Positions 1 to 7,188 of a stretch of DNA of 38,703 nt are shown in pieces. Position 1 is the stretch's first letter. Each line of letters begins with the position of its first letter. The stretch lies in NCBI RefSeq assembly GCF_026008495.1, contig NZ_BQUN01000112.1:234282-272984 (forward strand), given 5' to 3'. This stretch comes from Streptomyces sp. A012304. GTDB lineage: Bacteria > Actinomycetota > Actinomycetes > Streptomycetales > Streptomycetaceae. A program made the position numbers and the translations under genes. The notes beneath the pieces were generated by a model. The model was not told the DNA's origin, searched no databases, and was given only the letters and a program-made list of their open reading frames with translations.

Positions 1-1665
1 GGCCATGCGGCGCAGCGCGGGCAGCGCGGGGCGGGCCGCGGCGCCGAGCGGGGCCAGTCTCTGCGCGGTGCGGGCGCGCCGGCTCGCGCTCCGGGCGGTC
101 AGCTCCCGCAGCAGCACCGGCAGGACGGCGGACGCGTCGCCCTCGACGGCCCACAGGGCGTCCGCCGCGTCGAGCCCGTACGCGCCGTCCAGGAGGGCGC
201 GCAGTGCGGGCACGGCCTCCCGCGCGGCGGACCCGAGGGCGCCCAGGGCACCGAGCGCGGCCCTCGTCAGCCGCTCCCCGCGCGCGGACCGAACCGCGTC
301 CAGCAGGCGCAGCACCTCGGGCACGGCCGCGGCGTCACGCAGGTCACCCACCGCCCGCAGCAGCGGCGTGGCCCGTGCCGCCGCGTCGGCGGAGTCGGGC
401 GCGACGGCGGCCAGCGCCCGGCGCAGGGCCGGTGCCAGCGGGGCCGCCGCAGCACCCAGGTGACCGACGACCGACCCCAGATCCCGGGGCACCACCGGTC
501 TCGTCAGCAGCTCGGCCAGCACCGGTACCGCCCGTCGGTCACCGCTCCTTGCCAGGGCCTGCACCGCGACGCCCAGGGCGGGCACCTCGCGCCGCCACAG
601 CCGGGTCCACAGGTCGGGCCGCGAGGCCACGAGGGTGTGCAGGGGGTCGGCGGCCGGGGCGGCCAGCGCGAACAGGCCGGTGAGGACGGAGACGGCCGCG
701 TCGCGCAACCGGCCGTCGTCCTCCTTCAATTGCTCGCCCAGCCCGGCCACCGTGGCGCTGTGGTCGCCGCGCCATTCGCGCAGCAGCGAGGCGCTCAGCC
801 ACACCCCGGTGCACCGGTCGGTCGCGGCCGGGCTCGTCAACTGGCCGTGCAGCAGGGCGGTCCGCTCGGGCAGACGGTCGCCGAGCGCGGTGTGCAGGCT
901 GCGCAGCAGAAGCGCGCCTTCCTCGTCGGAGGGGCGCAGCCGCCGTAAGCGGTCGGCGAGGGTGGCACCGGCCGGGGCGGGTTCGGGAGCCGGACGGCGT
1001 GCGGAGCGCTCCGCGACGAGGCCGACGACGGTCGTCACCAGGTCGGCCGGAAGGAGCTCCGGCGCGCAGACGGCGAGCTGGCCCAGCGCGGCGAGTCTCG
1101 GCCCGGGGCCGTGCGGCGGACGGCTCCGCGCGGCCAGCAGCTCCAGGGCCTCGTCGGGCCGCGCAGGGTGGTGCCGTACGAAGTGGCCGAGGTTCTCGAC
1201 GAGGGCGATGACCAACCGGTCGTCCCGCTCGACGGCCAGCCGCTCCCGCAACAGGGCGAGCACGCGCGCGGGTGCGTCGAGGAACCGGACGGCCGCCCCC
1301 GCCGCGGCCCGCCGCACCTCCGCGTCCGGGTCCCCGGCCAGCCGGGTGAAGAGCTCCGCACCCGAACGGACCGCCGCCGCGCCGGTGTCCGCGTCGCCCC
1401 CGATGCTCACCAGCAGCTCGACGAGCCCGCCCCGCTCCCGCACCCGCTCGTCGGCGGCCAGCGCGAGCAGAAACGGAACGCAGGCGAGCGTCGAGTCGTA
1501 CACCCTTCCCTGGTCGTGCACCGCGTCGTACAGGCGGTCCAGCGCGTCCGCCCGCTCAGCCGGCTCCGCGGAGGCCAGTCCCCTGAGCCAGCCGGGCACG
1601 TCCCGCGCGCTGCCGTACGCGTGCCGCAGCGAGGCCCAATCGACCTCGTCGATCCCCGTGAACAC
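1..1665 (-). CDS. HEAT-repeat protein (3' end outside window)
   Basis: The reading frame is open from a GTG at 1665 to the window edge, 555 codons, so the C-terminus is missing. The start is supported by GGGGGAGGA about 6 nt upstream and by the N-terminus VFTGIDEVDWASLRHAYGSA. The protein is built of repeated amphipathic alpha-helical pairs rich in Leu, Ala and Arg, with segments such as GDPDAEVRRAAAGAAVRFLD and DGRLRDAAVSVLTGLFALA. That pattern is typical of HEAT/PBS-lyase-type scaffolds. There is no signal peptide or membrane segment. HEAT scaffolds bind proteins, but nothing here identifies the partner. Start and frame are well supported; the function is unknown. Confidence 0.85.
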   Translation of the reverse strand, partial: MFTGIDEVDWASLRHAYGSARDVPGWLRGLASAEPAERADALDRLYDAVHDQGRVYDSTLACVPFLLALAADERVRERGGLVELLVSIGGDADTGAAAVRSGAELFTRLAGDPDAEVRRAAAGAAVRFLDAPARVLALLRERLAVERDDRLVIALVENLGHFVRHHPARPDEALELLAARSRPPHGPGPRLAALGQLAVCAPELLPADLVTTVVGLVAERSARRPAPEPAPAGATLADRLRRLRPSDEEGALLLRSLHTALGDRLPERTALLHGQLTSPAATDRCTGVWLSASLLREWRGDHSATVAGLGEQLKEDDGRLRDAAVSVLTGLFALAAPAADPLHTLVASRPDLWTRLWRREVPALGVAVQALARSGDRRAVPVLAELLTRPVVPRDLGSVVGHLGAAAAPLAPALRRALAAVAPDSADAAARATPLLRAVGDLRDAAAVPEVLRLLDAVRSARGERLTRAALGALGALGSAAREAVPALRALLDGAYGLDAADALWAVEGDASAVLPVLLRELTARSASRRARTAQRLAPLGAAARPALPALRRMA

Positions 1666-1682
1666 GTTGTCCTCCCCCGGAC

Positions 1683-1700
1683 GAAGTGCCAGAAGTGCCA
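1683..1700. repeat. 9-bp tandem duplication
   Basis: GAAGTGCCA occurs twice head to tail, just upstream of the HEAT gene's ribosome binding site. It lies in that gene's likely promoter or leader. It may be a regulatory half-site pair or chance. Confidence 0.35.
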
Positions 1701-1940
1701 ACTGATCACGAGTCTGCACCACGCCACTGACAACGAAGCGGAATCGAACGGTGACGCACGGGCGCCGGCGAGCCCCCCGCGCCGCCGCCGTCCGCGGATC
1801 GCGCCACCTTCCGGCCAACCCGGTACGGCCGCGGAACTCCTTCCCGCCGACTGGCCGGGCTCCGCGCTGCGGGCCGCGTACGCGCGGTACCAGAGCGAGG
1901 TGGCGAGCACGCTGCCCCCCCGCGGGAGGAGCGGACATGA
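1686..1940 (+). pseudogene. Possible frameshifted small gene
   Basis: From about 1830 to 1920 the + strand has codons with G-rich first and almost wholly G/C third positions, reading AELLPADWPGSALRAAYARY and onward. This frame has no start of its own and runs through the downstream hairpin. It breaks at a run of seven Cs (1914-1920). One extra C would join it to a TGA at 1938-1940, directly before the hairpin at 1944. Upstream, GTG codons at 1686 and 1695 lie in a different frame that stops at 1728, so a second shift would be needed. A leftward frame shares the same third-position columns, so the signal is ambiguous. No homologue recognised. Confidence 0.2.
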
Positions 1941-1943
1941 CAC

Positions 1944-1989
1944 GGCGGCCGTGCGAAGCGCCGTGGGGGGGACGCTTCGTACGGCCGCC
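1944..1989. terminator. Hairpin terminator after pectate lyase gene
   Basis: GGCGGCCGTGCGAAGCG (1944-1960) pairs with CGCTTCGTACGGCCGCC (1973-1989) around a 12-nt G-rich loop. That is 17 bp with a single G/T wobble in the + strand RNA and a single A/C mismatch in the leftward RNA. No U-tract follows, as is common for Streptomyces terminators. It lies about 100 bp beyond the stop of the leftward pectate lyase gene. Confidence 0.7.
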
Positions 1990-2092
1990 TTCACCGGGGC
2001 CCTCTTCATCGGACCCCTTCACCGGGGCGCGTCATCGGGCGCCGTCACCGGGGCCGACCTGGGCCGTCCGGCTCCGGTCGGCCCCGGCCCGG

Positions 2093-2881
2093 TCACCTGT
2101 AGGTGATGTCCGAGGTGCTGTACAGGCAGTTCGTGCTGTCCGGACCGACGCCCGCCGCCGTGTTGTTGTTGTACTTCTGGCAGGGGATGACCTTGCGGCC
2201 GGAGTCGTTGAGGATCGTGATCTTCCGCAGCGTGGCCACGTCGTTGCGGTTGACGTTGATGCCGACGATCCGCGCGGTGGAGCCCGTGCCGGTCACCTCG
2301 ATGGTGTTGAGGTTGACCTTGCGCGTGTACGACGTGGAGCAGTCGCCGCAGGAGCGGTAGAAGGTCTTGAACTCCTGCACGGCGAAGTTGGAGATGTTCA
2401 CCGTGCCGCCGCCGTTGTGCTGGAAGACCTTGTCGCTCGCCTTCTTGGCGCCGCCGCCGACGACGTTGTACGTCGTGCCGTTGCCGCCGCGGAAGGTCGC
2501 GGCGTCCTCGCCGACGTCCTCCCACCAGACGTTCTGCAGCGTGCAGCTGCCCAGGCAGTGGATGCCGTCGGCGCCGGGCGCGCCGATGATCACGTTCTTG
2601 AGCGTCACGCCGTTCGCGAGCGTCAGGATCGGCTTCTGGTCCTCGGACTGGTCCCCGGTGCCCAGGGGGCCGCTGCCGTACAGGCGCAGCATCCCGTAGT
2701 CCTTCGAGCTGGTGAGGTTGATCGTCGAGGTGACCGGCTGGCTGCCGGAGGCGGACGGCCAGGTGGCGGCGTTCGCCGGTCCCGCGCCTGTAGTCATGAT
2801 CATGCCAACCGAAAGGCCGAGGGTGGCCACGGCTCCGGTCAGCGCGCGCCGGCGGGCACGCGATCGTGTCGCAGAAGACAT
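2093..2881 (-). CDS. Secreted pectate lyase, family PL3
   Basis: This 262-residue protein has an Arg-rich N-terminus, a hydrophobic core and an ANA-A cleavage site near residue 38, so it should be exported. The mature part has the small beta-helix pattern of polysaccharide lyase family 3: LKNVIIGAPGADGIHCLGSC, then WWEDVGEDAATFRGG, then VFQHNGGGT, FYRSCGDC and the Arg-containing segment RIVGINVNRND. Family members cleave polygalacturonate by calcium-dependent beta-elimination. Cysteines in CLGSC, SCGDC and near the C-terminus suit disulfides in an extracellular enzyme. The start has GAAGGAGA about 6 nt upstream. It is divergent from the CBM2 esterase, and together they suggest growth on plant cell walls. 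Confidence 0.9.
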   Translation of the reverse strand: MSSATRSRARRRALTGAVATLGLSVGMIMTTGAGPANAATWPSASGSQPVTSTINLTSSKDYGMLRLYGSGPLGTGDQSEDQKPILTLANGVTLKNVIIGAPGADGIHCLGSCTLQNVWWEDVGEDAATFRGGNGTTYNVVGGGAKKASDKVFQHNGGGTVNISNFAVQEFKTFYRSCGDCSTSYTRKVNLNTIEVTGTGSTARIVGINVNRNDVATLRKITILNDSGRKVIPCQKYNNNTAAGVGPDSTNCLYSTSDITYR

Positions 2882-3257
2882 GTCCCGTCTCCTTCTGTCG
2901 TGGGGGCGATCAGAGCTTTGCGGTACCCGTGCCGGACGTCACCGGAGCGACGGCCGGCCCGGCGGGCCCGGAGGTGCGGCGGCTTCGCGCACGTTCTGAC
3001 GCGGGACACCTCGGTAGCGGCTCCACCGAGGTCGTCGCCGTCCGTCGCCGGTCAGGTGACGGACGTGGCCGCCGGAGCGGATCTTTGCGGGTGTGTACGC
3101 GGGGGACGTGTGCGCATGCGGGTGCGTCCCTTCGGCAGGGCGATATTGATCGCATATCTGAACGATGTGCGTGGTGTTGAACATCGTGCGCGAGCGGTGC
3201 GGCCTTTTGTGGTTCCGGGTGAGCGGCTCGGTCACACTGTTGAACGGACCGTAGGGG

Positions 3258-3268
3258 GCAAGCGCTTT
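3258..3268. promoter_or_regulatory. LacI-type operator-like box
   Basis: GCAAGCGCTTT has the central AAGCGCTT palindrome seen in many LacI-family operators. The same 11-mer, inverted, occurs upstream of etfB at 30391-30401. Its place between the pectate lyase and esterase genes suits carbohydrate-responsive control, but the regulator is unknown. Confidence 0.4.
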
Positions 3269-3338
3269 CTAGTCAACGCTTTGCGTAGACGACATTCGGC
3301 CACACCGGTGGAATGGCAAGGGCTTCCCGAAGGTCGTG

Positions 3339-3352
3339 TGGGAGCGCTTCCA
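3339..3352. promoter_or_regulatory. CebR-like operator
   Basis: TGGGAGCGCTTCCA differs at one of 14 positions from the palindrome TGGGAGCGCTCCCA, which is bound by CebR, the cello-oligosaccharide-responsive LacI-family repressor of Streptomyces. It lies about 155 bp upstream of the GTG of an esterase that carries a cellulose/xylan-binding module, so cellobiose-linked control is plausible. Function is inferred from sequence match and context. Confidence 0.6.
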
Positions 3353-3506
3353 TGAAGGGCATGTGCATGCCACCATGCGACGGACGCTTCTCCTGTGCCC
3401 GGCCCACCCGCCCGGGCCCCGAGCGAGAGGGGAGTCGATGCCGACCCCGCGCACACGGACCTTCGCCGCCTTCCCAGCCGACGAGCCGTCATCAGAAGGG
3501 AGCAGC

Positions 3507-4820
3507 GTGCCGACCCCCGACTCCACCAGGAAAACGCTGCGTTCGGTCCTCGCGGTGCTGGTGTTCCTCCTCACCGGCGCCCTCCTGTCCGCCCCCGCCG
3601 CCTCCGCCCGCCCCGAGGCGCCCGAAGCGGCGGTCCCCGCCGCGACCCTCACCGAGGTCACCGGCTTCGGTGCCAACCCCAGCAACCTCCAGATGTACGT
3701 GTACGCGCCGGACGCCCTGCCCGCCCGCCCGGCCGTCCTCGTCGCCGTCCACTGGTGCGGTGGCTCGGGACCCGCCATGCACTCCGGGACCCCGTACGCC
3801 CAGCTCGCCGACCGCCACAAGTTCGTGGTGATCTACCCGTCCGTCACACGGGCCAGCAAGTGCTTCGACGTCTCCTCGCCGCAGGCGCTGCGGCGCGGCG
3901 GCGGCAGCGACCCCGTCGGCATCAAGTCGATGATCGACTGGGTGACGTCCACGTACTCCGCCGACACCGCGCGCGTGTACGCCACCGGCATCTCCTCCGG
4001 GGCGATGATGACCAACGTCCTGCTCGGTGACTACCCGGACGTGTTCGCGGCGGGCTCCGCCTTCGCCGGGGTCCCCTTCGGCTGCTTCGCCACCACCGAC
4101 GGCTCCGAGTGGAACAGCGCCTGCGCGGGCGGGACCGTCGTCCGCACCCCGCAGCAGTGGGGCGACCTCGTGCGCGGCGCCTACCCCGGGTACACCGGGC
4201 CGCGCCCCCGCATGCAGGTGTGGCACGGTAGCGAGGACGACGTGCTGCGCTATCCCAACTTCGGTGAGCAGATCAAGCAGTGGACCAACGTACGGGGCCT
4301 CGGCCAGACCCCGGCCGCCACCGACACGCCGCAGTCCGGCTGGACCCGCACCCGCTACGGCGGCACCGGCGACCAGGCTCCCGTGGAGGCCATCAGCCTC
4401 CAGGGCGTCGGGCACAACCTGTACACCTGGGACATGGCCGACCGTGTCATCACCTTCTTCGGCCTGGCCTCCGGCGGCGGTCCCACGCCCCAGCCGCCCG
4501 CCGGCCCCTGCAAGGTGACCGCGTCCACCAACGCCTGGAGCACCGGCCTGACCGCCTCGGTGACGATCACCAACACCGGTACCTCCACGGTCGCCGGGTG
4601 GCGGCTCGGCTTCACCCTGCCCGCCGGGCAGACCATCACCAACGGCTGGGGCGCCACGTACAGCCCGGCCTCCGGCGCGGTGACCGCCACCAACGCGACG
4701 TACAACGGCACGCTCGCACCGAACGCCAGTGTCACCATCGGCTATCAGGCGAACCACACCGGGAACAGCGCCGCACCCGGCTCCTTCACGCTCAACGGAG
4801 TCGCCTGCACGACGAGTTGA
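3507..4820 (+). CDS. Secreted CE1/PHB-depolymerase-type esterase with CBM2
   Basis: The GTG at 3507 is preferred because GAAGGGAG precedes it and a signal peptide follows at once (VPTPDSTRKTLRSVLAVLVF to about ASA, residue 34); upstream in-frame ATGs would bury the signal. Product 437 residues. The catalytic domain (about 45-370) has the alpha/beta-hydrolase features HWCGGSG (oxyanion region, about 82), GISSG (nucleophile Ser153), HGSEDD (acid near 224) and VGHNLY (His283). This resembles PHB-depolymerase-family acetylxylan or feruloyl esterases. After a short Pro/Gly linker (375-393), residues 394-437 plus the preceding Cys-start segment form a family-2 carbohydrate-binding module with Trp-bearing strands (NAWSTG, VAGWRLGF, NGWGATYS) and terminal Cys residues. 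It probably de-esterifies plant cell-wall polysaccharide; the exact ester is not readable. Confidence 0.9.
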   Translation: MPTPDSTRKTLRSVLAVLVFLLTGALLSAPAASARPEAPEAAVPAATLTEVTGFGANPSNLQMYVYAPDALPARPAVLVAVHWCGGSGPAMHSGTPYAQLADRHKFVVIYPSVTRASKCFDVSSPQALRRGGGSDPVGIKSMIDWVTSTYSADTARVYATGISSGAMMTNVLLGDYPDVFAAGSAFAGVPFGCFATTDGSEWNSACAGGTVVRTPQQWGDLVRGAYPGYTGPRPRMQVWHGSEDDVLRYPNFGEQIKQWTNVRGLGQTPAATDTPQSGWTRTRYGGTGDQAPVEAISLQGVGHNLYTWDMADRVITFFGLASGGGPTPQPPAGPCKVTASTNAWSTGLTASVTITNTGTSTVAGWRLGFTLPAGQTITNGWGATYSPASGAVTATNATYNGTLAPNASVTIGYQANHTGNSAAPGSFTLNGVACTTS

Positions 4821-4940
4821 GGTCTCGTCAGGGGTGTGCGGCCGGTGCGGGTGCTCCGGCCGCGCACGGAAATACGGAGGCGGGGCGGCGGTGGCGGCGG
4901 TAGCGTCACGCCGATCGTGACCCCAGCCCTGGAGGGACGG

Positions 4941-5498
4941 ATGAATTCCGACGACGTGGTCGGCCTGCTCGCCGACGAGACCCGGGTGCGCGCCTTCGCC
5001 GCCGTCGCGCTGGGCGCCGCGAGCGCCACCGAGGTCGTCGAGCGCACCGGCCTGCCGACGAAGGACGCCCTCGGCGCGCTGCGCAGGCTCGAGGACCGCG
5101 GCGTCGTGACCTCGGAGGGCGGCGGACTCGCGGTGGCGTACGACCGGTTCCGCGCCCTGGCCCGCGAGGCCGCCGCGGCCGGACCGAGGCGGGACCACGG
5201 CACGGGGGACGAACAGGTCGAGACGCTGCTGCGGACGTTCCTCAGCGACGGACGGCTCGTGCGCCTGCCGTCCCGGTGGGAACGGAAGAAGCTCGTCCTC
5301 GGCCACCTCGCGGACCGCAGCTTCGAGGCCGGCCGGGAGTACTCCGAGCGGGAGGTCGACGACCGGCTCCGTGCCTGGTGCGAGGGCGGCGAGGTCGACC
5401 ATGTGACCCTGCGCCGCTATCTGGTCGACCTGCACCACCTGGACCGTCAGGACGGGATCTACCGGCGCTCGCCCGAGCGGACCGCGCTGCTGGACTGA
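4941..5498 (+). CDS. ArsR-like winged-helix protein with DUF2087 domain
   Basis: The ATG at 4941 directly follows GGAGGGACGG. The 185-residue product has an N-terminal winged-helix part (about 1-70: VVGLLADETRVRAFAAVALG, SATEVVERTGL, ALGALRRLEDRGVVTSEGG), like ArsR/DUF-type regulators. The C-terminal part (about 95-180) matches the DUF2087 pattern: FLSDGRLVRLPSRWERKKLV, then YSEREVDDRLRAWCEGGEVD and LRRYLVDLHHLDRQDGIYRR. DUF2087 commonly occurs in small transcription regulators; ligand and targets are unknown. It is rightward, between the esterase and a convergent permease. Its last 17 bases, including the stop codon, form the first unit of a 17-bp minisatellite. Confidence 0.85.
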   Translation: MNSDDVVGLLADETRVRAFAAVALGAASATEVVERTGLPTKDALGALRRLEDRGVVTSEGGGLAVAYDRFRALAREAAAAGPRRDHGTGDEQVETLLRTFLSDGRLVRLPSRWERKKLVLGHLADRSFEAGREYSEREVDDRLRAWCEGGEVDHVTLRRYLVDLHHLDRQDGIYRRSPERTALLD

Positions 5499-5703
5499 CC
5501 GGGGTGCCGGGCCGGCCGCCTCGCCGGACCGACCTGTTGCCGGACCGACCGTGACGCCGGACTGACGGCCCTGTTGGACCGACCGTGCTGCCGGGCTGAC
5601 GGCCCCGCTGGACCGGCCGTGACGCCGGGCCGACCGTGCTGCTGGACTGACCACCCTGCCGGGGTCGACCGCGTTGCGCGGTGACCGTGCCGCCGGAAGG
5701 GCC
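5484..5703 (+). repeat. Degenerate 17-bp minisatellite, about 13 units
   Basis: Units of 16-18 bp run head to tail with approximate consensus GTGCTGCCGGACYGACC. Examples are GCGCTGCTGGACTGACC (5484-5500), GTGCTGCCGGGCTGACG (5585-5601), GTGACGCCGGGCCGACC (5619-5635) and GTGCTGCTGGACTGACC (5636-5652). The first unit is the end of the DUF2087 coding sequence and its TGA. The array fills the gap between two convergent genes. Confidence 0.75.
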
Positions 5704-5735
5704 CCGGCCGCCGCCGGACCGGCCTTCGGGCGCGC

Positions 5736-7082
5736 TCAGGCGGAGTGCCGGTACCCGTCCGCGGCCGGCTCCGGACCGGTCTTCGCGGGGAGGTGGTTGA
5801 ACAGCAGGTTCAGCACGATCGCGGTCACACAGCCCGCGCTGATGCCGCTGCTCATCACCGTCTGGAACCACTCCGGGAACTTCTCGTAGACCGTCGGCAC
5901 GCCCACCGGCAGCACGCCCACCGCCACCGACACGGCCACCACCGTCAGGTTGTGGTTCCCCTGGAAGTCGACCTCCGCGAGGGTGCGCAGGCCGCTCGCC
6001 GCGACCGTCCCGAACATCACCAGGCCCGCGCCGCCGAGCACGGGTGCCGGGATCGCCGCCACGACCGCGCCCAGCTTGGGCAGCAGACCGAGCAGCACCA
6101 GCATGCCGCCGGCCGCGGCGACGACCCAGCGGCTGCGCACCCGGGTCATACCGACCAGGCCCACGTTCTGCGCGTACGCCGTGTAGGGGAAGGTGTTGAA
6201 GACACCGCCGAGCACCGTCGACAGACCGTCGGCGCGCAGTCCGTCGGAGAGCGAGCGCGGCTCGACCTTCCGCCCGGTCATCTCCCCGACCGCGATGAAG
6301 TCACCCGTGGTCTCGGTCATGCAGACCAGCGCCACGACCAGCATCGAGATGATCGCCGACGCCTCGAAGACGGGGGTGCCGAAGTGGAAGGGCGTGCTGA
6401 CGCCGACCCAGTCGGCCTCGCCGACCCCGCCGAAGTCCGTGAAGCCGAAGGGGACGGCGACCGCCAGGCCCACCACGATGCCGATCAGCACCGCGACCCG
6501 GCTGAGGAACGCCGGCGCGAACCGCTGCACGCCCAGCACCACCGCCAGCACGAACGCGGCGAGCGCCAGGTTCCTCGGCTCCCCGAAGTCCTTCGCGCCG
6601 ACACCGCCCGCGGCCCAGTTCCCCGCGACCGGAAGCAGCGAGACACCGATGATCAGGATCACCGTGCCGGTGACGAGCGGCGGGAAGAAACGCAGGAGGC
6701 GGCCGAACACCGGCGCGAGCAGCATGATCGCCAGGCCCGCGACGATCACCGAGCCGTAGATCGCGGGCAGCCCCCCGCCCGTCGTCCCGATGAGCACCAT
6801 CGGCGACACCGCGGCGAATGTGCAGCCCTGCATGATCGGCAGGCGCACGCCGAAGCGCCAGAAACCCACGCACTGGATGAGCGTGGCGATCCCGCACACC
6901 AACAGGTCGGCGGTGATCAGATACGCCAGGTCGGCGGGCGGCAGTCGCATCGCACCGCCCACGATCAGCGGCACGGCCACCGCGCCCGCGTACATCGCCA
7001 GCACGTGCTGGAGACCGAAGGCGGCGAGCCGGCGTACCGGCGGGACTTCGTCGACCGGGTGGACGGGTGCGGTTGTGGTCAT
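5736..7082 (-). CDS. NCS2-family purine permease (xanthine/urate type)
   Basis: This 448-residue protein has about 12-14 hydrophobic segments and NAT/NCS2 landmarks: FGLQHVLAMYAGAVAVPL near the N-terminus (QH motif), CMTETTGDFIAVGEMTGRK around TM8, and the signature QNVGLVGMTRVRSR around TM10. The family imports nucleobases with protons or sodium. The TETTGD context and the signature resemble xanthine/urate rather than uracil carriers, but the substrate is inferred. The ATG at 7082 has no Shine-Dalgarno; TACGGT ends 7 nt upstream, so a leaderless transcript is possible. No purine-catabolic enzyme is adjacent. Confidence 0.87.
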   Translation of the reverse strand: MTTTAPVHPVDEVPPVRRLAAFGLQHVLAMYAGAVAVPLIVGGAMRLPPADLAYLITADLLVCGIATLIQCVGFWRFGVRLPIMQGCTFAAVSPMVLIGTTGGGLPAIYGSVIVAGLAIMLLAPVFGRLLRFFPPLVTGTVILIIGVSLLPVAGNWAAGGVGAKDFGEPRNLALAAFVLAVVLGVQRFAPAFLSRVAVLIGIVVGLAVAVPFGFTDFGGVGEADWVGVSTPFHFGTPVFEASAIISMLVVALVCMTETTGDFIAVGEMTGRKVEPRSLSDGLRADGLSTVLGGVFNTFPYTAYAQNVGLVGMTRVRSRWVVAAAGGMLVLLGLLPKLGAVVAAIPAPVLGGAGLVMFGTVAASGLRTLAEVDFQGNHNLTVVAVSVAVGVLPVGVPTVYEKFPEWFQTVMSSGISAGCVTAIVLNLLFNHLPAKTGPEPAADGYRHSA

Positions 7083-7142
7083 GGGCGAGACCGTAAGCCG
7101 CTTGAACAGTTTGTTGATTTCCGCGGTGTTGCCGCTGTGTGT

Positions 7143-7157
7143 CCCGCCCTCGGCGGG
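7143..7157. terminator. Hairpin after the ferredoxin reductase gene
   Basis: CCCGCC and GGCGGG flank a CTC loop 32 nt past the stop of the leftward reductase gene. It is a short, GC-only hairpin without a U-tract and also lies upstream of the NCS2 start, so it may separate the two transcripts. Confidence 0.4.
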
Positions 7158-7188
7158 CGGCGGCCGGGTGCGCCGCCTCCCGCGCCCG

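Larger units (their letters stand above)
1666..2092. other. Intergenic region, HEAT gene to pectate lyase gene
   Basis: This 427-bp stretch has no intact convincing gene. It holds the 9-bp duplication at 1683-1700, a possible broken small gene on the + strand (1686-1940), a 17-bp-stem hairpin (1944-1989), and three copies of TCACCGGGGC at 1991, 2019 and 2045. The promoter of the leftward HEAT gene should lie near 1670-1740, but I see no clear -35/-10 pair. Confidence 0.5.
2882..3506. other. Divergent regulatory region, pectate lyase / esterase
   Basis: No gene is seen in this 625-bp stretch between two secreted polysaccharide-enzyme genes. It contains three inverted repeats (3008-3032, ACCTCGGT/ACCGAGGT; 3039-3065, CGTCCGTC/GACGGACG; 3103-3130, GGGACG/CGTCCC), an A/T-rich patch around 3140-3175 that may hold the leftward promoter, a LacI-type box (3258-3268) and a CebR-like box (3339-3352). 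If the leftward promoter is at the A/T-rich patch, the pectate lyase mRNA would have a leader of roughly 250 nt containing all three hairpins. An in-frame ATG at 3438 is an alternative, weaker start for the esterase. Confidence 0.6.

Noticed and set aside
1991..2054. Three TCACCGGGGC copies as a regulatory array
   Set aside because: Short and GC-rich; such decamers recur by chance at this base composition.
3336..3506. 57-residue N-terminal extension of the esterase
   Set aside because: Would precede the signal peptide and run through the CebR-like box; the GTG at 3507 has a good ribosome binding site.
3492..5654. 720-codon leftward open frame across the esterase and DUF2087 genes
   Set aside because: Antisense to two clear genes; low-complexity Gly/Arg/Val composition and no domain. 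It is open only because of high GC.
5484..5703. CRISPR-like array
   Set aside because: Units are 17 bp, contiguous and degenerate, with no spacers and no cas genes nearby.
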